This document shows, one piece after another, positions 34,796 to 42,639 of a stretch of 64,000 nt of DNA; position 1 is the stretch's first letter; each line of letters begins with the position of its first letter. The stretch spans positions 62,001 to 126,000 of the forward strand of contig MGRM01000028.1 of the NCBI GenBank assembly GCA_001798185.1. Reading direction: 5' to 3'. The stretch comes from Deltaproteobacteria bacterium RIFCSPHIGHO2_02_FULL_44_16 (GTDB lineage: Bacteria > UBA10199 > 2-02-FULL-44-16). The notes under the pieces are model-generated. The model searched no databases. It saw nothing but the letters and a program-made list of their open reading frames with translations, and had not been told where the DNA came from. The position numbers and the translations under genes are program-made.

Positions 34796-35499
34796 CTTCC
34801 TTACCAGGTTTTTTTGAAACCCTTCGATATAAAGAGGGTAAGATCGAATACTTCAAGGAACACATGAAGCGCCTTGAAGGCGGAATAAAACCATTAGAAA
34901 TAGAAGCGAAACCTGCTGATGTTGAAAAAGAAATTCGAGATCAACTTCAAAAGAAGGGTTTAGAGCGAGAATTATGTCGCATTCTTCTTGTGGTCACCAA
35001 AGAGAAGGCCGAAGTTTTGGTCGAAAAGTATGTTCCCTTTCCCCGTGAGCTTTACGTGAAAGGGGTTACGCTTACCCAAACTTCTCACCCAGATCCGAGC
35101 GGATCGGCCCATCTGAAACGGTATGATCGGCAGGGCTATAATGAAGCCATGCAATTGGCGGAGCAGAAAGGATGTGTCGAGTGTTTGTGTCATGCTCAGG
35201 GACGTGTTCTTGAATGTAGTAAAGCGAATGTCATTGCTCTGTACGATGGGCAGATCGTGATTCCTTCTCGAAAAGACTTTCGACTTCCCGGAATTATGGA
35301 ACAGAAAGTTCTTGAGCGATACAAAGGAAAAGTAATGGAAGGAAGGATCGCTTGGCCCCTTGTTCCAAACATGCAGCTCTATATTACGAGTTCCCTCAAA
35401 GGGCTGATGCCCGTGAAACAGGTTGATGAGAAAATATTGACCATCAATAAAACTTCTTCTCTTTATAAATTGATTCCAGAGTTTTGGCCATTTTCTTAA
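34792..35499 (+). CDS. pabC: Aminodeoxychorismate lyase (class IV aminotransferase, PabC)
   Basis: A 235-residue PLP enzyme of fold-type IV that releases pyruvate to give p-aminobenzoate. Features are FFETLRYKEGKI at the start, the PLP-Lys in HLKRYDRQGYNEA, the CSKANVIALYDGQIVIP segment and the GIMEQKVLE stretch. Slightly short for the family. It is the last gene of pabABC, and its TAA stop lies at the edge of a perfect 21-bp inverted repeat. Confidence 0.85.
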   Translation: MTSLPGFFETLRYKEGKIEYFKEHMKRLEGGIKPLEIEAKPADVEKEIRDQLQKKGLERELCRILLVVTKEKAEVLVEKYVPFPRELYVKGVTLTQTSHPDPSGSAHLKRYDRQGYNEAMQLAEQKGCVECLCHAQGRVLECSKANVIALYDGQIVIPSRKDFRLPGIMEQKVLERYKGKVMEGRIAWPLVPNMQLYITSSLKGLMPVKQVDEKILTINKTSSLYKLIPEFWPFS

Positions 35500-35577
35500 A
35501 TAAGTGCCGTGCACTTAAATGAAAAAATTCTCTCTTTAAATGCATTTTTCTCTCAATTAAGTGCACGGCACTTATTT
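35498..35577. repeat. Palindrome J: perfect 21-bp inverted repeat with 38-nt loop
   Basis: AAATAAGTGCCGTGCACTTAA at 35498-35518 is repeated inverted at 35557-35577; each arm also contains the self-complementary GTGCAC. It starts on the pabC stop codon. The loop is AT-rich. It could be a terminator-like or mobile palindrome. Confidence 0.85.
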
Positions 35578-35617
35578 CAAAATTGACATTCATCGACTCC
35601 TTCGTTCTAGTCTTTCT

Positions 35618-36538
35618 ATGCACCGCATTGTTTCTCTCATCGCCAGCAGTACTGAAATCATCTGCGCCTTAGGGTGTCGTGATCAGATGGTCGGTCGATC
35701 GCATGAATGCGATTACCCGGAATCAGTCAAAGCTCTTCCGTGTTGTACCGAAGTCAAATTTGGAACGCATGGAACAAGTTACGAAATTGACCAACGCGTC
35801 AAAGCGATTGTCCAGGAAGGGCTCTCTGTTTATCGCGTCAAAGGAGAGATGCTGAAACATTTACGCCCTGATGTGATTGTGACCCAAACGCAGTGTGAAG
35901 TGTGTGCGGTGAGTCTCAAAGATGTCGAAGCAGCGACCTGTGAACTCATGGGCGCTGATCTAAAAGTTGTCTCATTAGAGACCAACTGTCTCGCCGATTT
36001 ATGGCGCGATATCAAAAAAGTCGGAGCTGCGCTCGATGTTGAGGAGAGAGCTGAGAAACTTATTGAATCCCTTCAGCAGCGCATTCGAAATATTGAAACC
36101 CGTGTTGCTGATGTCAGCCGAAAACCAACTGTCGCGTGTATCGAGTGGATTGATCCTTTAATGAGTGCTGGCAACTGGATGCCGGAACTCGTAGAGCTTG
36201 CTGGTGGTGTGAATCTTTTTGGCATTGCCGGAAAACATTCTCCCTGGATGACATGGGAAGAACTGGTTCAAAAAAATCCCGATATCATTATAGTGCTTCC
36301 GTGTGGTTTTGATATTCCCCGCACGCTTGAAGAGATGCATCTTTTACGCGATCGCAAAGAGTGGAAAGCGCTGCGCGCTGTTCAGGTAGGACAAGTCATC
36401 ATCGCGGATGGCAATCAATATTTCAATCGCCCCGGCCCACGACTTGTTGAGTCGCTCGAGATCCTTGCCGAAATTTTTCATCCCGATATGTTCGCTTTCG
36501 GACATGAAGGAACTGGCTGGAAGCGTTTTCTTTTTTAG
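35618..36538 (+). CDS. BtuF-like periplasmic-binding-fold protein without signal peptide
   Basis: A 306-residue class III binding-protein fold: MHRIVSLIASSTEIICALGC at the start, VGRSHECDYPE, RPDVIVTQTQCEVCAVS, and the second lobe CIEWIDPLMSAGNWMPELVELAGG and KNPDIIIVLPCGFD. These motifs match cobalamin-binding BtuF relatives. There is no signal peptide from the ATG at 35618, so it may act in the cytoplasm or be misannotated at the start; the upstream extension to 35561 is repeat arm and not a signal. No BtuCD is nearby. Confidence 0.8.
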   Translation: MHRIVSLIASSTEIICALGCRDQMVGRSHECDYPESVKALPCCTEVKFGTHGTSYEIDQRVKAIVQEGLSVYRVKGEMLKHLRPDVIVTQTQCEVCAVSLKDVEAATCELMGADLKVVSLETNCLADLWRDIKKVGAALDVEERAEKLIESLQQRIRNIETRVADVSRKPTVACIEWIDPLMSAGNWMPELVELAGGVNLFGIAGKHSPWMTWEELVQKNPDIIIVLPCGFDIPRTLEEMHLLRDRKEWKALRAVQVGQVIIADGNQYFNRPGPRLVESLEILAEIFHPDMFAFGHEGTGWKRFLF

Positions 36539-36610
36539 CGCAACTTTTAATGGTTTTCTTTCGATAATGACGGAAACCATCATGGTGAGGGATGTATTAA
36601 GGAGGTCTTT

Positions 36611-37129
36611 ATGTTCAGTGCAGGAGATAAGTTTCTTATTCAATGTCGCAGTGTTCAAGTAAAAGTAGGTGAAACTGGCTATGTCGAAGCGATGTTCACG
36701 CCAAGAGGAGATGAAAAAGTTGAAGGAGCGAAGTTATCTGAAATTCGAAAAGACCTTATTGGGAAAAGCGTGGAAGCTGTATGGAAGAGTGGAAAATATG
36801 CAAGAACGAATAACATTAAACATGGAAACGCAGGAATCTTTGATCCAAACGTGAAAAAAGCAGCAGAGGTTGCTCTGAGATCGCTTGAAACTGCCGTGGT
36901 TACAGCATGCGAAGTCGGGAACGATTTTGTGTTTCGAGGTTTTGAACCATCAGGAAGTGTGCAAACTTTTGCTGCAAATTTTGGAGATTATGACGATTCT
37001 CCACAAAAAGTTCGTTTCTACATTCCTTATCAAGAAGGAATGACACCAGCTCAAATTTCAGCAGAACTTATGCTTGCGGCGAAGAAGGCTGAAAGTGAAT
37101 ATGGAAAACTCGTTGGTGAAACTGATTAA
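36611..37129 (+). CDS. Hypothetical protein
   Basis: A 172-residue soluble protein of unknown family, balanced charge, with IKHGNAGIFDPNVKKAAEVALRSLE and RFYIPYQEGMTPAQISAELMLAAKKAE. It has a strong AAGGAGG before the ATG. An imperfect ATGGTTTTC/GGAAACCAT dyad lies at 36550-36582 upstream and could be regulatory. It appears to be a single-gene unit. Confidence 0.65.
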   Translation: MFSAGDKFLIQCRSVQVKVGETGYVEAMFTPRGDEKVEGAKLSEIRKDLIGKSVEAVWKSGKYARTNNIKHGNAGIFDPNVKKAAEVALRSLETAVVTACEVGNDFVFRGFEPSGSVQTFAANFGDYDDSPQKVRFYIPYQEGMTPAQISAELMLAAKKAESEYGKLVGETD

Positions 37130-37188
37130 TCAACTCTTGCAAGAAGCAGAAAACATTCTCGCCCTATAGTGCTTTAACTTTTTAAATA

Positions 37189-37259
37189 TGTCATCCTCGC
37201 GTAGGCGGGGATCCAGTGTTTTCAATATTTTCTGGATTCCTGCTTTCGCAGGAATGACA
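37189..37259. repeat. REP-like palindrome (TGTCATCCTCGCG type), copy 2
   Basis: TGTCATCCTCGCGTAGGC at the left pairs with the TTCGCAGGAATGACA right end; a GGATCCAG/CTGGATTCC inner dyad is shared with copy 3. Confidence 0.85.
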
Positions 37260-37377
37260 CCATACTCACGCAAAGTTAATTTGGTAAAAAAGACACAAAA
37301 TGACTTGCATCTTTTCAGTAATCCAGCTCTTTTCTCGACATGATTCTTTATAAGGGAGTGTTGAAAAATACCATCTT

Positions 37378-37446
37378 TGTCATCCCCGCGCAGGCGGGGA
37401 TCCAGAAAGGTTAAACATCTGGATTCCTGCTTTCGCAGGAATGACA
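37378..37446. repeat. REP-like palindrome, copy 3
   Basis: TGTCATCCCCGCGCAGGC at the left and TTTCGCAGGAATGACA at the right with GGATCCAG and CTGGATTCC inside. Same orientation as copy 2, 190 bp away. Confidence 0.85.
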
Positions 37447-37555
37447 TAGATTCTAAAAAGATCTTTTTGATGTGAAGATGCTAAAAAAGAGCAAAGATGA
37501 TGAACAAAGATAAAGAAAAAAAGCGTGGGAAAAATGGAATCGTGAGAACCCGCCG

Positions 37556-37675
37556 ATGAAGTTAACACCGGAGCAAGTATTGACTTGGCTCGATCAAGTT
37601 CGTGCTTTTATGTTTGAGGTCTGGGAAAAAAATCCGGAACTTCGAAAAAAATACGAAAATCTAAGAAAAGGATAG
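37556..37675 (+). CDS. Possible 39-residue protein or gene remnant
   Basis: Frame MKLTPEQVLTWLDQVRAFMF followed by EVWEKNPELRKKYENLRKG. It is amphipathic and reads like a helical small protein. Coupled to a 20-codon frame upstream by ATGA. No Shine-Dalgarno and no known family, so it may be the end of a decayed gene. Confidence 0.35.
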   Translation: MKLTPEQVLTWLDQVRAFMFEVWEKNPELRKKYENLRKG

Positions 37676-37694
37676 TTCTTTAAAGAGCATCAGA

Positions 37695-38145
37695 ATGTTG
37701 AATATATTGTTCAAGCGAATTGATTGGCTCATTGCGCATGATGGTGAACGAGACAGTCTCCTCCAAAGCATTTGTGATCTCTTGAAAGAGAAAATTTCAC
37801 ACTACCATTGGGTCGGGTTTTATCTGGTTGATCCCCAAAAATCAGATGAACTTGTGCTTGGTCCTTATGCAGGAGAGCCGACGGATCATACGTGCATTCG
37901 CTTTGGACAGGGGATCTGCGGTCAGGCGGCTCAAACCAAAAAGACCTTTGTGGTGGCAGATGTGTCAAAAGAGACGAACTATCTCTCTTGTAGTGTGAAA
38001 GTAAAATCAGAAATCGTCGTTCCCATCATGAAAGATGGAACTATCGTGAGGACTCGATATTGACTCCCATCAACTTTCGGCATTTACTTCAAAAGATCGA
38101 GAATTTTTAGAAAAGATTTGCGCCAAAATAAGCAGTTTTTTTTAA
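37695..38145 (+). pseudogene. Frameshifted GAF-domain protein, free methionine-(R)-sulfoxide reductase-like
   Basis: The first frame encodes 122 residues of an fRMsr-type GAF domain: HYHWVGFYLVD, LVLGPYAGEPTDHTCIRFGQGICGQAAQTKKTFVVADVSKETNYLSCSVKVKSEIVVPI. It then runs into RTRY and a stop at 38063. The missing C-terminus is encoded in another frame from about 38050 (LDIDSHQLSAFTSKDREFLE) to a TAA at 38145. Two codons expected between IV and LDIDS are replaced by four bases, so a small deletion broke the frame. It may be a true pseudogene or an assembly error. Confidence 0.8.
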
Positions 38146-38169
38146 GAACACGTTTGAAAATGCCGCAGA

Positions 38170-38205
38170 CCAAAAGGTGCCAGAAATCTGCCAGACACCT
38201 TTTGG
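38170..38205. repeat. Perfect hairpin upstream of the NHL gene
   Basis: CCAAAAGGTG (38170-38179) pairs with CACCTTTTGG (38196-38205), loop GCCAGAAATC-like with a further GCCAGA repeat. It lies 10 bp before the ATG at 38216. No T-tract. Confidence 0.6.
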
Positions 38206-38215
38206 CTCATAAACC

Positions 38216-39832
38216 ATGAAACGATTTTTAATCTATCTACTTGGTGTTTGCATTGGAGCAGTCTTTGTATGGAAATATCCCCTTATGAGGAGAAATGTGA
38301 TGTCATTCTCAGAAACTTCATTGCATCGTGTGTTAGAGCAAGATTACGGCTGGCTCAATACCTCTCGACCGCTCAAAGCCGAGGATTTCAAAGGTCGCAT
38401 TCTTCTTCTCGATTTTTGGACCTACTGTTGCATCAACTGTCTTCACGTGATTCCCGATCTGAAAAAACTCGAAGCAGAATTTGGCGAGCATCTCACCGTG
38501 ATCGGAGTTCACTCTGGAAAATTTTTCAATGAACGCGATGAAGACAATATTCGCGCTGCTGTGCTTCGACATCATATCGAACATCCAGTTGTGAATGACG
38601 CACCATTTCGCATTTGGAAAAGTTTTGGCGTACGCGCGTGGCCAACGCTTGTGCTTTTAAATCCCGAAGGAAGAATCGATCGCATCTATTCTGGCGAGGG
38701 ACATCTCAACGAACTTCGTGACGATATTGGGCGACTTCAGAAAGCATATACCGGAGGTTACAATATCGAACCTTTGCCTTTGAATCTCGAGGCAAATAAA
38801 AAATCTCCCTCGTTCCTGAAATTTCCAGGAAAACTTGCGTATGCTCCAGATCGAAAACTTCTTTTTGTTTCTGACTCAAGTCATCATCGAATTTTGGGAA
38901 TGACGCTTCAGGGAGAGATTCAACTGGTTATCGGAGAAAAAGAGAGCGCGGGATGGAAAGAGGGGAGTTTTTCTGAAGCACGTTTCAATGGACCTCAAGG
39001 ACTTTTGTATGTGCAGAATATTCTCTATGTTGCGGACACGGAAAATCATCTGCTTCGAAAAATTAATTTGAATACACAAAAAGTAACGACGATTGCTGGT
39101 CTTGGAAAACAGGGATTTGAACGAGAGGTCGAAGGAAATGATGCCCTTAAAACTCCACTGAGTTCCCCGTGGGATCTCGAGCTTTCACCTGATGAAAAAG
39201 AAATAATAATCGCGATGGCTGGCACACATCAACTCTGGGGATATCACCGAGAAAGAGCGCAGCTCCGTGTGATTGCTGGAAATGGAATCGAATCGATGGA
39301 TGACGGTCGTTATCCTCACAATTCTCTCTCTCAACCGAGCGGCATTTCGAGATTAGGAAAGAAATTCTATTTCGTCGATTCTGAAACGAGTTCTCTTCGT
39401 GTTTTGGAAGATGGTCGCATTACGACTCTTATCGGTACTGGCCTTTTTGATTTTGGTTTCAAAGATGGGAAAGGGAAAGAGGGGCAGCTCCAACATCCTC
39501 TCGGAGTTTTTGCCGATGAGAGTGGAGTGTATATTGCCGATAGCTATAATCATGCGATTCGACGTTATGATCCAGCAACACAGAAAGTTGTCAACATCAC
39601 CGGGAAAGGTGTTTCCGGTTTTTTTGATGGTGGTTGGGGGTATGCTCTTTTTCAAGAGCCAAACGATGTGATCAAAATTGGTGATCAGCTCTTTGTGACG
39701 GATACCAACAATCATCTTATTCGCGTTATTGATCTTCAGAAAAAAACTGTTCGGACCCTTGAGCTTTCGTTGCCGCAAACAACAAGTATTTTGTGCACTG
39801 AAGCGGAATGTATACCAAGAGATCAATCTTAA
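38216..39832 (+). CDS. Thioredoxin/NHL-repeat protein (NHLRC2-like), membrane-anchored
   Basis: A 538-residue protein with one N-terminal membrane anchor (LIYLLGVCIGAVFVWKYPL). A thioredoxin-like domain follows, with LLDFWTYCCINCLHVIPDL (CCINC, the NHLRC2 active-site variant) and the cis-Pro segment VRAWPTLVLLNPEG. From about residue 205 a six-bladed NHL beta-propeller follows with repeated blades (FNGPQGLLYVQNILYVADTENHLLRKI and similar). The role is probably thiol redox or scaffold in the periplasm; substrate unknown. The stop TAA opens repeat element I. Confidence 0.88.
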   Translation: MKRFLIYLLGVCIGAVFVWKYPLMRRNVMSFSETSLHRVLEQDYGWLNTSRPLKAEDFKGRILLLDFWTYCCINCLHVIPDLKKLEAEFGEHLTVIGVHSGKFFNERDEDNIRAAVLRHHIEHPVVNDAPFRIWKSFGVRAWPTLVLLNPEGRIDRIYSGEGHLNELRDDIGRLQKAYTGGYNIEPLPLNLEANKKSPSFLKFPGKLAYAPDRKLLFVSDSSHHRILGMTLQGEIQLVIGEKESAGWKEGSFSEARFNGPQGLLYVQNILYVADTENHLLRKINLNTQKVTTIAGLGKQGFEREVEGNDALKTPLSSPWDLELSPDEKEIIIAMAGTHQLWGYHRERAQLRVIAGNGIESMDDGRYPHNSLSQPSGISRLGKKFYFVDSETSSLRVLEDGRITTLIGTGLFDFGFKDGKGKEGQLQHPLGVFADESGVYIADSYNHAIRRYDPATQKVVNITGKGVSGFFDGGWGYALFQEPNDVIKIGDQLFVTDTNNHLIRVIDLQKKTVRTLELSLPQTTSILCTEAECIPRDQS

Positions 39833-39966
39833 GGAACCTCTGAAAAAGTAACCGCTCATGCTGAGCCTGTCGGAGCGTAAGCACGGAACTCCCTGATTTT
39901 TCATGTCGTCCTTCGACAGGCTCAGGACGAGCGGAGGATTATCCGGCTTTTTTCAGAGGGTCCTTT
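39831..39966. repeat. Palindromic element I (after the NHL gene)
   Basis: Outer arms AAGGAACCTCTGAAAAAG (39831-39848) and CTTTTTTCAGAGGGTCCTTT (39947-39966) are inverted with few mismatches. Inner stems CCGCTC and GAGCGG, and GCTGAGCCTGTCGG with CGACAGGCTCAG. It starts inside the NHL stop codon. Confidence 0.85.
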
Positions 39967-40031
39967 AAGAAAAATAATCATCTTTCAAAAAGTCCTTATC
40001 TTTTTTCTCAATCTGAGAAAAATTTTCGGAT

Positions 40032-40060
40032 TTGTTTCCACTCTTTGAGAGGCGTACAAT
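40032..40060 (+). promoter_or_regulatory. Probable promoter of the minor pilin operon
   Basis: TTGTTT at 40032-40037, 17-bp spacer, TACAAT at 40055-40060; a GGGGGG tract eight bases before the ATG at 40087 serves as ribosome-binding site. Confidence 0.55.
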
Positions 40061-40086
40061 AAAGGCCGAGAGAGGGGGGTTCGGTC

Positions 40087-40575
40087 ATGCGAGGTTTTAC
40101 ACTCCTAGAGGTGATTGGGGTTCTCTCGCTCTTTTCGATTTTGGCTCTCACGCTGGTGACTTCATTTCAATTCGATCCAACTCGATTGGAGCTTGCAGAA
40201 GAACGACTCATCAATGACCTGCAGTACGCAAAATCTCTTGCCATGAGCCGTGGCGGAAGATTTGGTATTTTTTTTGAACCTGCTTTTGAGCGCTACACCG
40301 TTTTTCAAACATCGATCGCAACGCCTGTTCTCGATCCTGCAAATCGTGCGCAAAATCTTGTCGTGAATTATTCCACTGACATCCATTTCTCGGGTTTAAA
40401 TTTAGTCAGTGCGACTTTTGGTGGAAGCGCCACTCTTCTTTTTGATGCGCAAGGAACTCCGCGGAGTGGAAATGGAAATGCTCTGACCACTACGGGAACA
40501 ATTGTGATTTCAAATAGTGCAGGGACCGCCAGTATTACGGTAAGTCCTGAAGTCGGGAGGATTGTCGGTTTATGA
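40087..40575 (+). CDS. Type II secretion/type IV pilus minor pseudopilin (GspH/FimT-like)
   Basis: A 162-residue prepilin: short basic leader MRG, then FTLLEVIGVLSLFSILALTLV with the prepilin peptidase site and Glu at +5. The C-terminal part is a beta domain with VGRIVGL at the end. GspH/FimT pilins cap or initiate fibres. First of four coupled pilin-like genes; overlaps the next by 4 bp. Confidence 0.85.
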   Translation: MRGFTLLEVIGVLSLFSILALTLVTSFQFDPTRLELAEERLINDLQYAKSLAMSRGGRFGIFFEPAFERYTVFQTSIATPVLDPANRAQNLVVNYSTDIHFSGLNLVSATFGGSATLLFDAQGTPRSGNGNALTTTGTIVISNSAGTASITVSPEVGRIVGL

Positions 40576-40976
40576 AATGCGTCAAAGGGTTTACCCTTAT
40601 CGAAATGATTTTGATCATTCTCATTCTTGGAGTGAGTATTCCTCCAATGCTGGTTGCCTTTGCGAGCCTTCAAGAAAGACAAGCGGATCAAAATCCTGTT
40701 TTAATTGCAACGTACTTAACGCAACAACAACTCGAACAAGCAGTGATTCGAAAAACTTTTGCACAAGTTGCATCCCAAGGCCTGACTGCGTTTGCCGCTC
40801 CCTTTGATACCTATCGATATCAGACAAATGTTTCGTATGTCGCACAAAATAATTTAGATGTTTCAGTTGATCCAACCGTCACCAACTTTAAACGAGTGGA
40901 GGTCATTGTCACGAATACGACGATTCCCACTCTCAATGTTCGATTAGTAACGCTGGTCACCAATGTGGGGAGTTAA
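40572..40976 (+). CDS. Prepilin-type protein (PilV/GspI-like)
   Basis: A 134-residue prepilin with leader MKCVKG and FTLIEMILIILILGVSIPPML helix. The small globular part (about 100 residues) fits PilV or GspI minor pilins. It starts as ATGA over the previous stop and ends directly before the next ATG. Confidence 0.82.
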   Translation: MKCVKGFTLIEMILIILILGVSIPPMLVAFASLQERQADQNPVLIATYLTQQQLEQAVIRKTFAQVASQGLTAFAAPFDTYRYQTNVSYVAQNNLDVSVDPTVTNFKRVEVIVTNTTIPTLNVRLVTLVTNVGS

Positions 40977-41474
40977 ATGAAAAACCGACGAGAACAAGGT
41001 TTTACGATTATTGAAATGGTGGCGTTGTTGGTGATGACGACGACGGCGCTTTTATTTCTCTATCACATTACTTCATTAACGCTCGAATCAAAACGTTTGC
41101 AAATCGTTGCGCGTGAACTTGGACGCGATACTTCTGAGACTTGTTTTCGTTTTTCTCAGGAAAGTCGCACGGTCAGAAGTAATATCGATTTGCTTATAGC
41201 GACAAATAATGAAGTTCGTTTTATCAATACAACGGGAACGACGATTCGATATTGGCTCAGTGGAAATAATTTAATGCGAAACAATCAGATTTTACTCGAT
41301 CAGATGAATGCTCTGAATTTTACCTACTACGATGAGAACGGAACTCAAATTGCGAATCCGACCATCAATCCTGCTTCCACCAATGTTCGATCAGTTCGCA
41401 TGAATTTGACCGTTCAACGTGAAGGAAAAAATTTGAGCATGATGTCAGAAGCGCAGTTACGAAATGTGAAATAA
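40977..41474 (+). CDS. Prepilin-type protein (PilW/GspJ-like)
   Basis: A 165-residue prepilin with leader MKNRREQG followed by FTIIEMVALLVMTTTALLFLY. The later part includes INTTGTTIRYWLSGNNLMRN and NPASTNVRSVRMNLTVQRE, which resemble PilW/GspJ. It starts right at the end of the previous gene, so it is co-translated with it. Confidence 0.82.
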   Translation: MKNRREQGFTIIEMVALLVMTTTALLFLYHITSLTLESKRLQIVARELGRDTSETCFRFSQESRTVRSNIDLLIATNNEVRFINTTGTTIRYWLSGNNLMRNNQILLDQMNALNFTYYDENGTQIANPTINPASTNVRSVRMNLTVQREGKNLSMMSEAQLRNVK

Positions 41475-41487
41475 GAAGGGAGTGACC

Positions 41488-42456
41488 GTGTTTTCTTTCG
41501 GCGATCAAAAAGGGATGTCGACCGTGGTGGTTATCACCATGTTGATGCTTTTGTCGCTTTTTACTTCTGTTGGAACTCAACTTGTTTCCAAAGATTCAGA
41601 GAAAACGAGTGGGCTTCTTCAGTCGGAACGTGCGCTCTATGCTGCGGAAGGCGGACTTCGTATGGCGCAGTATACCCTCAAAAATAGTTGGACCTCTTGG
41701 AATAATGCGGCGTCATTTCCTCAAACAAGTTTTGCAGGAGGATCTTTTGATGCCACCGTTACCGATGATAGTGATGGTGATTGGAATAATAATCTGGACA
41801 GCAATAATAAAGTCATCGTTACGGTTCAAGGAAGCATGGGGAATGCGACTCGATATATTCAAGCGACTGTCAGTCGCTATAGTTCTGCGTTTGGCAATGC
41901 TGTTTATACAGAGCAGACATTGAATGTGGATGGCAGCGCTCATGTGTATGGACCGGTAACACAAAATGGAAGCGCGATTCCAGTTCTGGACGTTGCTGCT
42001 GCCATCGCTGCTGCTCGCGCGAATACCTCAAATGGATTTGCTGCGCGTCCCGATGGAAACTATTTTCAAGGTGATTTTTCTGCCAATCCTTCTTCACTCA
42101 ATGGTGTTATCTTTATTGATGCTCATGCTGATGGTTCTCCTGCAGACGTCAATTTAAGCGGAAATGTAGATACTACCAGTGGATCGGCTATTTTCATTGT
42201 CATGGGAGATGTGCATGTCTCCGGCAATGTCACGTATGATGGTCTCATTTATACGACAGGAGCTGTCGGTCTCGACGTGACCCTTACGGGAAATGTGGGG
42301 ATAGCAGGCGGTGTTATTAGTTCAAATGACGTGAATCTTTCCGGAAGCGTAGTGCTGGAGTATAGTCAAGGTCACATGGTGAATTCATTGACGACAAGTC
42401 TTTTTTTGTCGGGGGTGAATCCTTCCACGCAGTCTTGGGCTGAAATTTTTCCTTAA
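41488..42456 (+). CDS. PilX-like minor pilin / pilus-associated protein
   Basis: A 322-residue protein with a PilX-type N-terminus: GMSTVVVITMLMLLSLFTSVGTQLVS, then SEKTSGLLQSERALYAAEGGLRMAQYTL, as in PilX proteins. A long beta-rich C-terminal part with many Gly, Ser and Asn (VNLSGNVDTTSGSAIFIVMGDVHVSGNVTYDG) looks like a repetitive beta-solenoid or surface domain. The GTG at 41488 is chosen for its GGGAG five bases upstream; GTG at 41482 is the longer alternative. No PilA, PilB or PilQ gene is nearby. Confidence 0.8.
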   Translation: MFSFGDQKGMSTVVVITMLMLLSLFTSVGTQLVSKDSEKTSGLLQSERALYAAEGGLRMAQYTLKNSWTSWNNAASFPQTSFAGGSFDATVTDDSDGDWNNNLDSNNKVIVTVQGSMGNATRYIQATVSRYSSAFGNAVYTEQTLNVDGSAHVYGPVTQNGSAIPVLDVAAAIAAARANTSNGFAARPDGNYFQGDFSANPSSLNGVIFIDAHADGSPADVNLSGNVDTTSGSAIFIVMGDVHVSGNVTYDGLIYTTGAVGLDVTLTGNVGIAGGVISSNDVNLSGSVVLEYSQGHMVNSLTTSLFLSGVNPSTQSWAEIFP

Positions 42457-42457
42457 A

Positions 42458-42583
42458 ATAAGTTGTTGAAAAAGTCCTATCTGCTTCGTTGCCTTCCTCA
42501 GCGCTCCTTGCGACGTACTTTTCAGTACGTCTCAGTCGGCTTCGTCTGGCTGCCTTGCATCTGGTCCTTTTTGAACAACTTAT
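42458..42583. repeat. Palindromic element H (upstream of dnaX)
   Basis: Arms ATAAGTTGTTGAAAAAG (42458-42474) and CTTTTTGAACAACTTAT (42567-42583), 17 bp with one mismatch. The core has GACGTACTTTTCAGTACGTC in its middle and a long CTTCGTTGCC/CGGCTTCGTC pattern. Begins directly after the PilX-like stop. Confidence 0.85.
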
Positions 42584-42639
42584 AAAAAGATTTGAGTTAT
42601 TGATTTTTCCATGTCTCTTATCTACCTAGAGGAGCATCT

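Larger units (their letters stand above)
37130..37555. other. Long gene-poor stretch rich in REP-like repeats
   Basis: About 425 bp without a convincing gene. It holds two REP-like palindromes (37189-37259 and 37378-37446). Toward the end a 20-codon frame begins at 37497 and stops as ATGA on the start of the 39-codon frame at 37556. The two together look like the remains of a gene or two tiny coupled frames. Confidence 0.6.

Noticed and set aside
36550-36582. Terminator after the BtuF-like gene
   Set aside because: The ATGGTTTTC/GGAAACCAT dyad lacks a T-tract, so it is noted only as a possible regulatory dyad.
37130-37555. Small reading frames in the REP-rich gap on the minus strand (for example 37130-37447)
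   Set aside because: They translate the REP repeats (SFLRKQESR-type) and have no ribosome-binding site.
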